A stretch of DNA of 64,000 bases from Burhinus oedicnemus (Eukaryota; Chordata; Aves; Charadriiformes; Burhinidae), in contig VFFE01007488.1 of the NCBI GenBank assembly GCA_008921705.1, positions 1,119,701 through 1,183,700 on the forward strand. The letters are read 5' to 3'. Position 1 is the first letter of the stretch, and the number at the start of each line of letters is the position of its first letter. Below the pieces are notes generated by a model that did no database searches, had not been told where the DNA came from, and was given only the letters and a program-made list of their open reading frames with translations. The translations under genes and the position numbers were made by a program. Below are positions 1 to 13,600 of this stretch, piece after piece.

Positions 1-266
1 CTTTACCATTCCCGAGTTCGAAGCCTTTCACGGCTAAATCACTTGAGGTCGTTCAGAGCCCCTCACTGTACCTCTTAAAAATTGCAAGAGAAGAATATAA
101 AGTATCTTCCACAGGGAGCGATGCTGTGTACTCTTCAGCAAGCCATGCCTTTCTCCTCTTCCCACCCAAACTTGTTCAGTTCCACTAGACTACTGGGCTT
201 CATAGACCTTCACAGTGCACACCCTCTCTCCCCAACAGCTGCCTGTCTTCTCTTTTCTTTATTCCT

Positions 267-985
267 ATCCTGCACCTAGGGAGGAACAACCCCATGCACT
301 AATATATGGTGGAGGCCACGCAGCTGGAAAGCAGCTTGGCAGAAAAGACCTGGGGGTACTGGTGGACACCAAGTTGAACATTAGCCAGCAACGGGCCCTT
401 CCCAGAAAGAGGGCTAATGGTATCCTGGGCTGCATTAGATAAAGTATTGCCAGCAGGTCAAGGGAGGTGCTTCTGCTCAGCACTGGTGAGGCCACACCTG
501 GAGTACTGTGTCCAGTTCTGGGCTCCCCAGTACAAGAGAGACATGGATATACTGGAGAGAGTTCAATGAAGGGCCACAAAGATTATTAAGGAGCTGGTGT
601 ACCTCACATATGAGGAAAGGCTGAGAGAGTTGGGACTGTTCAGCCTGGAGAAGAGAAGGCTGAGGGGGATCTTATCAATGCATATAAATACCTGAAGGGA
701 GGGTACAAAGAGGACGGAGACAGGCTTTTTTCAGTGACAGGACCAGAGGCAGTGGGCACAAACTGAAACACAGGAGGTTCCCTCTGAGCATCAGAAAATG
801 CTTTTTCACTGTGAGGGCAACCAAGCACTGGGACAGGTTGCCCAGAGAGGTTGTGGAGTTTTCATCCTTGGAGATACACAAAAGCCATCTGGACATGGTC
901 CTAGACAACTGGCTCTAGGAGCAGGGGAGTTGGACCAGACGACCTCCAGAAGTCCCTTCCAAACTCAACCATTCTGCAATTTAAT
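267..985 (+). mobile_element. CR1 LINE fragment, old, 5'-truncated (3' part of ORF2 plus 3' UTR)
   Basis: Seen: the plus strand carries typical CR1 phrases in the right order: a stretch around 345-385 (GGGGGTACTGGTGGACACCA), the GGCTGCATTAG motif near 428, a stretch near 495-530 about a gel-like GAGTACTGTGTCCAGTTCTG, AGCCTGGAGAAGAGAAGG near 641-658, and a tail near 930-985 (GACCAGACGACCTCCAG, then a CCTTCC...CATTCTG end). These are the last part of the reverse-transcriptase ORF and the 3' UTR. The reading frame is broken several times (stops near 440 and 567) and there is a small deletion near 715, so it is a dead relic. It lacks everything 5' of the RT C-terminal part. It is clearly more diverged than the two copies at 43.7-47.0 kb. 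Confidence 0.93.
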
Positions 986-1805
986 AATGTGGAGCTGCTC
1001 TAAAACATAGTTCAATTTAGTGTCTTAGTACAAAGTTAACAGCCGAGGGGCACACCCAATTTCTAGTGTTTAATAGAGAACCCCTCTGGTTTTGGCCCAG
1101 ACACCTTTGACGAGATTGTCACTGTCGAGTTAGCTCCCCATGGCTCTGCCTCCTGGGTCTGACTCTGAAACAGCAGAGCGGTACGTTGCTGTTACACACA
1201 GCAAGTTATCTCCAGTTCCAGTCCTTCACTCTTCTGAGGGATACCACACTCCTCATCATGAAAACTTGCCATGCACACGCAGTGAGAGAACAGATTTACA
1301 GCTCTTTGTGTTCTCATTATGGATTTCAGTCCCCTAATAGCGTCCACAGCATAAGAGGTCAACACACAAAAGAAAATGGCATGACCTCCCACAGCTATCA
1401 TTTAGGTTCAGCAATTTCTATGACAAATGTAGTCATTTGTACAGTTCAAATTCTGCTAGTTTCTTCTACTACAGCAGGATCAAAATCATACTTTTCGTCT
1501 GGATACTAAAAATTCCCTACAGCAAAGAATCCTGAGGCAAACAGAATGACTGGTTGAACCAACTGGATAAGAAAATTCGATTACATCTCTACCAGCCCAG
1601 CATAATTTATTATCTTGCAGCATAGCATTAACTGCCCAAGATCAGGATCCCATTCCTGCGGCACAGTCCCTCAACAACAACATTCCTACCGACATAGGCA
1701 AACACTCTGGAGTAGTTATGCTTCCTTAGAAAAATAAGAAATACAAAGCAACCCCTATCCAAAAACCTTCTTCTTTAGATGAGTTTGACCAAACAGCATC
1801 AGCAA

Positions 1806-1836
<31 letters not shown>

Positions 1837-4800
1837 AAAACAGAGGAAGATGTAACTCTTTTCTGTGCTAGCTTTTTTTCCCTTTCTCTATTGGGAACAG
1901 ATAAAAAACAAGTCAACCTCTTAAATAAGAGTACTTACATAACAGTCCGAATGCTACATCTTATAACTGTAATACGGCTATGACTTCAAATATTGCTGCA
2001 AGTATTTTTAAAAGAAAACTTTCAAACCCCTCCTTGTAGTCACAGAGTTTAGATATTTGATTTATTCCATTTCTATTATCTAATTTGACCTATTACTTAG
2101 CACTGGAAAACATCAAAAGAACCCTGACAGAAACATCAAAGACATCAATCTTATAAATTCACGGCGGAAACCATATAATACATCATAATTTCTTAAATAA
2201 TTACAGTTTTATTATACTAAAAATAAGATTATTATTGTAAATTATTCCTCATATCAGTTACCACAAGTAAGTCTTGGAAACATCTGCTAAATGTAAGTAT
2301 CTGAATACAGATAATCCAATTCACGTAACATTATCCTCAAAATGGAACGGAAAAACAAACAAGAACCTTTATAGTCATAACATCACTTATCAAAAATGAC
2401 CTGTTTTGATTAATTGAAAATAGCTCTCAAAAACTTACGAAGAATCACCATCAAGCTCATTCATTCACTCTGCCAACCTACTAGAATTCTTTTTTTAATT
2501 AATATTGCAACTAATCTTAACTCAAATATTGTGTTCCATCAGTTAATCTTTATAAAACCTACTATTCTTTCAAAGCATCCAAGCATCTCCAGTATATCCA
2601 TGCATGCTCCTTCCCTTCCTTGAAAGCTTGAACTCCCCTTCCCCCCAAGTCTGGTCATTTCAGGCTATTATCTGAACACCTATTTTGTTTAAGCATTCAC
2701 AAAACAAATTCTTACGCTCACAACAAAATGCTTCCTTCTCATTTATGGCCAGACTGAAGTAATATCTATCTGTACACAAAATTAACACACAAGTGTATAA
2801 TTGTAGTTTTATGCTCAAGTGCCCCAATTATGCACTTTAAAACACTTTAAATGATCCATCAGGAACATTCAATACCTCCAAACTGTAAAGTCTAGAGGAG
2901 CGTCTTTTGACAAAACAGCTGCATTACAGGGAAATCTTTCCGTTAAAAACAAAGAAACCAATCAACTTTGGGTTTTTTTCACTCCAAGACACCCAGACTG
3001 CAAAGAACGGTGGGACCTGTCTGGTGCAGCACATTTTGGCAAAAGTAACAGAAAAGCAGGAAATCAAATACTTCATTTTGCTTTTGTGTAACACAAGTGT
3101 CCCAGGTAGCCTCTGTCTTATAGTGCCAAGTGCAAAAAGGGCCCAGGCCTAAGCTCGCTGAGAAAGGTGACTAAGGATGGCAGCACCACACAAGTGAGGA
3201 GGACCCTACACCTTCCAGATTTCACATCCAAGGTAATCGCAACTCCCCACGCATGCTCTTTGAGTATCTAGTCCTCTGTGCTCTCACTTCTCCTTACAAA
3301 ATAGTGTTTAGAAGCAGTCTTTTCCAAAAAGGGCTGCAGGAGGCGACTGTCAACATTTTTTTTTGTTACATAAAATAAATTTATCTGCACACGTGGTGGA
3401 GAAGGGAAATCTATGTTAACCCATCTGACTTTGCACTGAAATGGATTACAAGTGCTCACACGATGCATTATGCTTTTTCACCCGGATTGGTGATAAACTT
3501 GCAGATTCTTGTATTGTTTAGTTTATTAGAACAATTTAAAGTGGTGGTTTTTTTGTTTGTTTGGGGTGTCCTCCCCCAAACTCTAGCGGACACAGAGGAG
3601 GGTAAGGACAAAATTATTGTTGTTTCCTATGACAAACACATGTCAAGTTCTTAACAAATAAGAGGTGGTGAAATCAGGAATGGCAAAAATCGTAAGCATA
3701 ACAAGAAGGTAGACACTTCATTGCATTAAAAAGCAACATACAAAGAAAAGGGCTTCAGGCTTACTTAAAGATGGTTAATGTGGTGAGGCCACATTAGCAA
3801 AGATTTTCCTCAATAAAAGCAAGCAAATAAGACGTGGTGACCTCCAGTAAGAAAATGCAATGCTCTGTGCAACTCCTGTGGGATTTAGCATCAGGTGCCA
3901 GGTCCATGTAGTCACTGTTGACCATCAACAAAGAGACAAGACAACCCTGTTTAGGGCTCACAGTCCTCAAAAGAGAGATCACAAGCACCAGGCAGAGTGA
4001 GTCAAAATAGCAGTTGCTTGTTGCAGTTCTCCAGGGGGCCAGAGTGCTAAGCTCTTCCAAAGGTGATAGAAAAAGCACACGTTCTCAGGAGGGAGCCATT
4101 CAAAGCTGTTCTACAGGAAACGCTCCATGCAGAAATGCTCCCGAGTTCCTTATCTCATCCACTGAGTGGGTTCTTGCCTCACAGCTGCCCAGTGGCCACC
4201 TCTGCATGCTGAGGGGCCAGGGAAAGAAGGGGTCTCCTGGCAGCAGGAACCACAAAAAGTAGGACCACCTCTTCTGGGAAGACAGCAGGACACAGTGGAC
4301 GTTGTTCACCTTTTGTATAATGCTCCAGAGGCTAGAGCACCAAGACAGCTGGTCTACAGCTCCAAGTCAATCTATCTGCTGTTCCAGAAGCCCCGCTGGC
4401 TTCTCTCTTCACCCAACCTGTCGGTACCCCATAGTTGGTCTGATCCTCTACCGAGCCATTCCACCACACTAAAATAGAAGAAAGTTAACAGACGGCCTTC
4501 TGTTGGCTTAGCGCACAGAAACAACTCAACGTGGTTAGATGAACCCAGAGGTGACATAAGAGAAGTGGCACTGCAGCTCCCAGTTGGGTTGGCTTTGGCT
4601 GCTGTTGAACTGCAGAGTCTTTGTTTTTGGTTTTCCTGGGCTCTTGTCATCCTGTGAATCCAAATCCACAATTCTCACTTTCTAAAAAAGCACCCCAGAT
4701 GCAAAGTAACAACTGCCAGCTCTCCCGAAAGGCAGACATGCAGAGCCCTCCAAGATACAGGTGCCACAAGAAAGCTGCAACCCCAGGTGAAGCTACAAAA

Positions 4801-7800
4801 GGAGCTTCTTTCCTGGGCTTTCATGGAGGACACTGCCTTTTGGGTCTCCTCAAACTCAGACACCTAAATTCTGCCATAAAATTTAACTCACTTGAAGCAG
4901 GAAAGCAGTCATTGCAGCTCTCACCCAGAATGACACCCAAGGAGAAAGTAGCAATTCAGGGAGGGGGACGCACACACAATTCTCTTTCCCTTCCTTCCTT
5001 GCAGGAAGCAGAAAGAAATAATTAATGCATTTCAGGAACATTATTTGCATGAAGGTGAAGCCACTTCGTAAAATGCAAGTAGGCAATGCCCGTTTAGATT
5101 AGTTCTTGAATAGTATTAGGTCAGTGATCACTTTTCTATGTTGGTAGTTAGATATTTAAGCCTCCCATTTGGTTTGGCAAATCTTTCTTGGAGTACCAGT
5201 TGTACTTTACTGGCTACAGCATTGTTCAGGCATGAGCTTCTAAGATTAAACTAAGCGTCTGATTTTTGCAGTTGCATAACTATTTAAAATATTTCAAACA
5301 GGTCGGTATTTCTCAGCAGCTGTATATACCCTCCAGAGCACAGAGTTCACATGTTCTGAAGAATAACAGGCAAGGTGCATTTTAAGAGCAGAAATTTTCA
5401 CTACTTAGTTTGCTCTGAAGTATATAAATCTGATTTTTTGGAGAGTATAAAACTAGGGAGAAAAGCTTAGGAAGCAGCACTGTCTGCTTTGGAGGGAGTA
5501 CTTACCCATCTGCCCTTCTGGCCAGAGGTTTAATAGATTTCTATTTTTATAAAGGACATAAGGGGAGGGGGTGGCTCCATCAGTTTCCTACAGAAACCCA
5601 GCTGCCAAACTGGATGTGCCAAAGGGGAATTTTAGGGAATTTTAAAGAGATAACCTCTGCTGAGACTGCAATGTCAGCTTTGTAACCTCATGACTGGAAC
5701 ATGTGCAGTGAATGCTGGATTGAAAAAGCTGTGCTATGGGAGTTAGAAGAAAGAAAACGAGAAAACACGAACAGCACGAACTGGGATCATTACTCTGAGA
5801 TGAGAAGGGGACTGGAGCTCAAAAACACTGTTAGTTCACTATGAAAAAATATGTCTATAGAGTAAATTCACTTTGATTTGGGTATTTATCGATAACCTAT
5901 GCACACTTCCACCCTCTCAGACCTAATATGGTCTCTGTATTTTATGCTGATGCTGTTGTTCCATTTAGCAGTTCAGTCGCAGCGTATTTCAAACAACACA
6001 CTGAGCCAAACTGACCTCTGGTTTAAATATTCAGCACAGAAACTGGGGGGCGGGGATCAAGCAGGGAAGAGGAAAGGGAGAGGAATAGGAGCAGTGTCAA
6101 TTAAAAGCAAGCAACAATTAAAAAAAAAAAAAAATTAAATAATCTGTGTTATTTTGGTCTATTCCTTCAGCTTCTACTCCACTTTTCTTTCATGTCAAGA
6201 TGTAAAAATAAACTATATCCTCTCAGTTTAAAATTATCAAGACTCTCTTATACGGCATGTGCTACTATTTACTCACCGAGATCACAATGTTTGAAGAAAT
6301 TTAGTAAGCTAAGAAAGCTGCAAAGCATTTGTGATTCAAAACTAAGATCAACATTAAAAACAGTAATGATAGCCAAACAACCCCCACAAATACAGCAGCC
6401 ACAAATACCTTCAAAGGTCTATAAAAATGTATTATCAAGGAAGGGAACAGCATTAAAAGTCTTACTCGGGGATTAAAAAGGTGAAATTAGCAATTTTTAC
6501 TTAGACAATTAAATTTCTATACTAAATTACAGTAAGGAAAATCTCTTTTGGGTAAGACCCCATTACAAAACACTTCCAGTGTCCACTGGTTTTCTTCCTC
6601 TCCTCACAAATGGCACTGTGCTTGCAAAATCTATCCCTTTTACTACATTTAAAATAGATGGGAAAAGATGATGTGATCACATTTCACCTAGAAGAGAAGC
6701 AGTAATAAATACCCTTTTGCAGTGAAAGCAGGCATGCTTTATGATAAAATATAACAGCTCTTTAAAAAGAAACATTTCAAAGTAACAGGAATGTTACAAA
6801 GGTAAAATAAATTAATAGTCTATGTTGTTAAAAGCGATCTACAAATCTTTGTAATCCAATTCGCAATAGCCCCGATATGTGGTGAATGTCATTAAATTAC
6901 CAATCTAAGAGAAGAAGATGTCTTCAAACTTAAAGATATATGTTCTGTTTAGCCTGGAAATTTGGGATTGTTTAGAAAACATTTTTTTAACATTTTGGGT
7001 TAGTGTTGTGTTTTTTTGGGTTTTGTTTTTTAAAGGAAGCTGTCAACTGAGGACTCAAAAAACAGCTGATTTTATAACCTCACACTGTAAGGCATACAAG
7101 GCACCCACTACTAGATGCTATCTTTAACTAAATGCTAGTTTGTTTCACCAGTGTTTGCTCTTCCTGGGAAGCACTTCACTGAGGACCTGCTCCCTTGAGG
7201 AAAGACAAGCTGATTCAGTGCAGTGTATCCCAGTGTCTCTCCAAAAGAAAAGGCATGTAATCAAATAATTAGCATCCAATATAACTGTTCTGTGCATCAG
7301 AGAAAAAAAACCTAGACAAGCACCTATTTAAAAGCATTGCCTCTTCTACTTTGCTGCCTGTAACTGATCTGAAAATAATCTTATTTCATCTTCTAGTCAA
7401 AAAGAAAACAACTCTTTACATTGTGAGTGGCTCTTCCACTGCCTTGCAGTAAGAAAAGCCTTGCAAAGTCAGAAGATTTTTGCTCTATTGAAAAAAAAGT
7501 ATTTCTATGATGTATTGTAAATCTTTACCTCCCTCAATTGGGAGGTAGGTTTTTATGCCTTTCAAAATTTATTATGTCTGCTTGACTGTGCTTTCCTAAA
7601 GATCCCCTTCAGCTTCTGTTCCAACTAGCAAGTGAAAACTCTCTCAAGTGCAGTAATATAAAAGGAGTAGGAAAGAAATTCAGCACATGAACACGGCAGA
7701 CACACAATGTAGTGCAGTGCTTTGTAGGGCTCTGCACATTACAGCCGGATTCATGAAATACATGAATTCAAAGTACTTGCTATATAGGTCTTATAATTTA

Positions 7801-9500
7801 TTAAAGTTTATATTATAAATAAAACCATGAAGTCAGTCCCAGTTGAAATGTATACGCTTCCAAAGAAGCCTTACAAACTCAGCAAAACCTTCAGCCTTTT
7901 CTATACATCTTTCCCACCCACGTCCTTATTTATTTCCATTACATGTTATTCAGGTTCCAACTCTACAAACTGCTATGCATTTTTAAATTTTAATCATACA
8001 AGTAGTGCCACTGAGCTTAACAGGACCAACACTACTAGCATAACTAGTGATGCACATATGAATGTATGAGCTGAGGGATTTATACTGCAATATCCTTGGG
8101 GCAAGGAATATGGATTTGTCTACATTTCACAAAGCAGCACATAATTTTGCTGGCAAACAGAAAATAAAGATTTCAGTTTTAAAATTTTCATAGATCATGA
8201 ATGTAAAAGATAACCCCACCATTACACTATTACCAGCAAGCCCAAAGAGGATAGAAGAAAGCCCAGAAAAAGCTCTGTGATGTGTCAAGATTAAAAGGAT
8301 CTCCACAATCTTTTTGTCTGATAACGATCATTAGGAAAGGTACTATATAAGCTATGATACAAGAAATTTGTGATTAATTGGAAGACTAATCAGGAACCAA
8401 TTTTTCTGCTAGCCATTCTCAGGTATCCTTTTCTACTTTTGTCAAAAGCAAAGGAGTTCCAATAAAATAAGAATAGACTATACTACTTCTATTCAAAAAA
8501 CCAGACGCAAAGCCCAAACTGGTTTCAACTACACTAACTATTCCTCCCTGACATTTTTCCTACTGTTAAAAGTTTATTCAGTTAATAAAAAAGGGTAAAA
8601 ATTACATACAGAGGCACTAATCAAATTCACTATCAGAGAAACAAGCACTAATTAGCCTAAGAATCAATTTTTCCTTGATATTTCAGTATACATACTGCAA
8701 CAGACATTCAAGACTATTTCTACGCTTGAACGGTAAAACTCATCCTTCGTATGCAGAAAGTGCAGCAAATTCTCTGATAATATAAGGGTGCAGGAGAACC
8801 TTGATAATTATAATTACCAAGAAACTTGTCTTGGGTTTCTAAACTCAACCAATAACAAGGCACACAAAGCAAGCAAGACATATAGAAACAGAAGCCAAGG
8901 CTAGTTCAGCAAAATTATATCTTACTAATACACTAGGATTGCAGAGTTTGGTTTCACTACCAAGTATTAGCAAGCGTATTTCACTAACTTTTGTAAGATG
9001 AATTGATTATTACCATGACATTTCAACCACACGCAAAAAAGTAAGGCTACACTACAGCAGAAATGTGCTATCAGTTCAACAGTGGTGATTTTGAGAAAGA
9101 GCTTTTCAAGTTTATACTAACAGGCTTTTTTTCATGAGCTGAAAATAGTTTTATTCCCTTACGTCAAATAACATTTATGTTTGAATTATGTATCTGTAAT
9201 GTGTACCATACCACAAAAAGGGAGACATGAAGCAAAAACATGACTTTACAGACGTGGCTTTACCATCGCCCAGTATTGCTTTATAAATAATGCTGAAGCA
9301 AACAGAATCTGCATATAAACAACAATTCTTACATTGACTGTTAAATACATTGACAAAACCAAGCAGCAGCAAAGTGTTGCTTATCATAAAAATATCTCTG
9401 CTTTTATTGTAAATATATAAACAAAGTATTTATTTTTGTAACCATCAAAGCATTCAGGCAGCTGACTTTTGATTTTGTCTGTGACGAGCACACGTCTATA
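986..9500. other. AT-rich intron with no recognised genes
   Basis: Besides the (AAAT)n at 1805-1840 and a 15-bp A run at 6120-6134, I see no transposon, RNA gene or exon. TAAT/ATTA-rich stretches such as 2150-2350 are not distinctive. Open frames (for example 4621-5025 plus and 6192-6476 plus) show no domain or splice support. Confidence 0.6.
1805..1840 (+). repeat. (AAAT)n microsatellite
   Basis: About eight copies of AAAT/AATA repeat without interruption between AGCAATAAA and ACAGAGG. No neighbouring SINE tail is recognisable. Confidence 0.95.
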
Positions 9501-9508
9501 AATAAAGG

Positions 9509-9533
9509 AAGGGGGGGGACGAGGGGAGGGGGG
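9509..9533 (+). repeat. G-run tract, possible G-quadruplex
   Basis: The plus strand has a run of eight G, then ACGA, four G, A, and six or more G within 25 bases. The runs are long enough to form a four-stranded G structure in single-stranded DNA. In the ARID1B transcript this reads as C-rich. It lies 60 bases from the CpG-rich pocket. Confidence 0.6.
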
Positions 9534-9584
9534 AAAAAAGACACAAGTGAGCTTTCACACTATTGACAAGGCTTATAATCCAGA

Positions 9585-9970
9585 AAAATCTGCCGTGCGA
9601 GCCAAGGCGCGGCAACACAGTGTTTAGGCACATCAAGGAGAAATGCTTGTAAATTCCACTGGTCCAATGAGCAGAGACACAGTTTTCATAATTTTATCAT
9701 TGTGCTCCACGGCTGAGCGGCCATCGGGCCAATGGCAAGGCACAGGTTCCCATTTGAATGACATATGGGTTCACCCAACCAGAGAGATGTTAGAGCATTA
9801 AATACCACAAACAGACAGGACAAGAACACAAAAAGCCAAATTAGCGCTCGCGCAACGGCGTGCTCCGGCAGGGACCTGGCTGCTCCTGCCCCGTGCCTCC
9901 GCCAGGTCCCCGGCGTCAGGAAAGCCGTGTCCTCACGGATAACAGCCTCTCGTCTCACACAACTGAAAGA
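9585..9970. promoter_or_regulatory. CpG-rich pocket inside the downstream ARID1B intron
   Basis: About 20 CpGs fall within 390 bases, concentrated at 9594-9615 (GCCGTGCGAGCCAAGGCGCG), 9709-9731 and 9844-9960 (GCTCGCGCAACGGCGTGCTC). Surrounding intron is nearly CpG-free. Retained CpG in an old AT-rich intron suggests an unmethylated element such as an enhancer or weak alternative promoter. No start codon, TATA box or splice pair gives it a clear gene identity. It sits next to a G-run tract (9511-9533). Inference only. Confidence 0.35.
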
Positions 9971-10429
9971 CACGTTGAAAAACAGTACTTCAAAGGGCAG
10001 CAGGAAAATAAGAAAATGTGTATTTTAAAACACTGGGAAATGCAGATTGAGGTTTGTGGGGTGAGAGAAGCGAGCAGGAATTACTATTTCCCACAGTAAT
10101 TCTAAAAAAGCACCATGGAAAATACATTTTACCTTTGTGGAAAGCTGTTCTTCAGACAGAAGTGTTTAACATGTTATATAAACATATTATGCAGTGAAAC
10201 GTAAAACACAGGGGGATTTTCATCACATTTATTGCATTTGTTAGCCAAAATGTAGTAGTCCTGTAATCGCTGCCACCACTGCAGTAAAACACCTCAGTTA
10301 TATTAACAAAAAAGTGCTTTCAGGCTGGCTTGTTGAAGGGGAGATTATATTGAACAACTTGGACCGAAACAAAACAACAAAAAACAAATAAAAACCCCAA
10401 AGAACTGCAGACGGGTGCACACCAAGAGA

Positions 10430-10680
10430 GCGCGGGACTGATTTCGACTGGCAATTCCCCATCCTTTGACATCCTCTTTTGTGAACAAACTCAACTCAAG
10501 TCACACAAACTACCGAACGCTACCTAAGACGTGAGCTGTCCCCTCCCCATGCGAGGTGGTGGAGCAGCACATGAGCCACAGGACACCACCGCGCCGCAGA
10601 AAAGTCTGGGACTTTGGGGAGCTGATGGAGGAATTGCATTAGCAATTTTCAGGCTTCGGTCAATAAATACAAGTCAAGAA
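10430..10680. promoter_or_regulatory. CNE-like block with AATTGC-ATTA-GCAATT palindrome
   Basis: The sequence has balanced composition without repeats, and at 10632-10647 contains AATTGC, ATTA, GCAATT, an inverted repeat around a homeodomain-like ATTA core. Neighbouring GCGCCGC and CATGCGAGG strings keep CpGs. Such composition is typical of deeply conserved developmental enhancers, but conservation cannot be measured from one sequence. Confidence 0.25.
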
Positions 10681-13600
10681 GTTCACTATCGTTGCGTGTA
10701 ACGAACACGGCCCTTGCACAGCAGGGTTTGCCAAAGCAAAAGCAGAGAAAGAGCTGCACTCAGGCTGCCTAACACACCCTGCCTGCTTACAGGCAGCTTC
10801 TTGGGTGAGGAGGAGTGGGCACCCTCGCCCCTGCCCCCAGTCGGCCGCAGCCTCCCCACAGCTCCTAACAACTCAGGTATGCGCTAGAGATGGTGCCTTC
10901 CACTGACTTTAAGGGAATTTTTCTTCTCAGTCTTACTGTGCTCTATTTTCAACTCAGCAGCTCTCTCTCTAGACATGGTCTCTTTAGATTATATTTTTTT
11001 TTTAAGGCTACCAGGATCCTCTTCTGTTTGTACTGCATTTTTCCTGCTCTCATTTGTTTTACCCTTTCAGTACTACCGCTATCATCATGTCTATGCAGAA
11101 GACATGGGAGACTTCATCTTCATCGGCATCTGCAACATTCTCCAACAATAAACTGAAATTATTAAGCACCCATTCAAAACAGCTGTTTAGGTTGAGGGTC
11201 CTGATTAATTACTGCAACTCAGAAGTCAGCGACAATCTCGTCGCGACCAAGAAACAACTAGCCAACAAGAGCAGCAATCCATAATAGTCTTTATTAAGAG
11301 TTACTTAATCACTCACAATTTATTTTTTAAGTGGCTGAATTTGTACTTTACTGGCAAAAAGTTGGTTCGCTTTTTCTTGAAAAAAATTAATACTTTTTAG
11401 GACAACAAGGAATTGTTAGGAAAAGCGACAATAAAACCAATTTTTTTTCCTTAAAAATTCCAGCACAACGCCACTATCTGCCACCTCTGATTTCTTCTCA
11501 GTATCTCCCAATACATCATCTGGTAGATCCCACTAAACTGTATTACAGATTAAGCTCTGCCCCAAGGTTTATCCCAGCAGTATCTTTTCACTTCTGAACT
11601 TGCTTTTCCTGAGAACTTCATATTCCAGCAGGACTTCTGACTGAACACATGCAACTACTAAACTCTAACCTTTTTTTTTTTTTTGTAGTTAATTACTAAG
11701 AACCTATTTCAGGATGATGTACACCAAAATACCGAAAGCAAGCCCCTCTGACTCAGGAAAAACCCCAAATCCATTTAAATATTTCCCTAATTGTTCTTCA
11801 TATAAGCAAGTAGTATGCTACCTGAAAGGATAAGATGAAGAGCGAATGAATCAAAGACTATGAAATGTATTTTTTAGTTATTCTAACATCTAACAGTACA
11901 AAATTATTTCAAAGCCACCAATAAATGCACAGAACAGTGCTGGCAAAACACAAGAAAAGTGGGTATGAAGCAAAATTGTCAGTGATGTCCTCCTTAAAAT
12001 ACTATCTTAGAGAACGATTCTCATACCCTCTAGGCTAATCCATTCCCATGCTCTGTGTTGGAAGATGATACTCATATTAAAAGATCCATCAAAGCCCGCC
12101 CTACCTCAGACAAGGGAAAAGAAGGCAGCACAGCTAATGGAGAGAAACCCTCCGAGCCATAGGCAGAGCATCTCCCCCCTTGCCATTATCTCTCCCCACT
12201 CTACCATGCTGAGGGAAGTTGGCAAACCGAGACACAACTCCCAATTCAAAAAACACAGATGCTTTCAAAAAGCTTAGGAAACGAGGAGAGTAAGGCTGAA
12301 GATTAACGGGATCTTCAGAGCTCAGCAAAGTGCAGGACAAAGGGGAAAAGACATAAAATCAATGTCTATGACATATCACAATAAATGTGATTAACACACT
12401 TTTCTTAGAAGTTAAAAATTTTATTTACATGGATGCAGATTTCAATGCCTGATTTGGAGATGTGGGAGCTCCTCAGGATTAGTTTGGGGTGGTTTATTTT
12501 GGTTTTTTTTAAATAAAGTGCAGTACCCAAAGCATGGCAGAAATTATTAAGAGTGGGTTTGGAAGTTTTCAACACAGAATGAAAGTCATTTTTTACACAT
12601 ACATGGGGGGGGGGAGGGGTGTCAAACTGAAAGTTAAAAAAAATCTGAATATTTAGGACTTGACTATAATTGTCAAGAACATACAAGCTATAAATTACAA
12701 CTGAAAAAACCCCACTGAAAAGTAAAACCTTGTTCTGAAAAAAAATTAAACAGAATTTTTCAACTCCCTTCCCCTCCAAAATATTTCTTTTGAAATCAAT
12801 TTTCTTTCAAAGATAGTTTAACTACGACAAAAATTCATTGCCTGGCAGAAAACTATACTCGCCACGTTTTCCAACAGCTTACAGGTATCCAAACTAATGC
12901 ATTGCAATGTATCATCTTACTTAGGTAAAATGTGGAAATACTCAAAATTAATAAGCACCTAATAGAGATAAAATTAATATGGACTTACAACAGACTTATG
13001 CAGCACAAAGATAAGCATACCCAGTTAAATTCATACATCTTATTACAGTTTGTTTAATGTAGTATCCATAAACTTGCAGGCAGATACACACTAAACCGAG
13101 TCAGAGTGCAACATGACTTTCTCAGACATTAAGATAATTTTAACATTGAAAAATGATGTCCTCATTTACAGAGCTCCAAAACATTGACGGACCTTTTCTA
13201 ACTCTCTTCTCTGGAATATAAGCAACTAGACATCAATAAAATGAACAAATCATTCTCACATAGTTAATGAAAACGAAGTTACGGTTTCACTAAATCAACT
13301 GGTATCCTCGCTTTCCAAAATTACTCCGAAATCAAAGGCACCAAAGGCTTGAGTAGCACTGGTGAAAATGTTTTTGGGTCAGAAAGGAACGTAGCTTGAT
13401 GCTTAATGTTTGGGCTGCACACCTCAGGGGTTTTTCAAAGACAGAGATTTCAGGCAAAGCCTGAGCTCCGAGGAGAATGAAGCCTCACAAGCTATTGCTT
13501 CTCCCACCTCAGGGCAGCAAAGCCCCTGCGTGGGTATCATCTGGACTCCCAACCAAACAGGTATTACAATAAATAAATATGGCTCATCTAACACTCACCA

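Noticed and set aside
4621..5025. Plus-strand 134-codon open frame
   Set aside because: No domain, no splice signals in a consistent arrangement, surrounded by stop-dense intron.
9686..9973. Minus-strand 95-codon open frame with a hydrophobic stretch (ALIWLFVFLSCLFVVF)
   Set aside because: It looks like a small membrane protein but lies in a CpG-rich pocket where stop codons are rarer; there is no homology, splice logic or promoter to support it.
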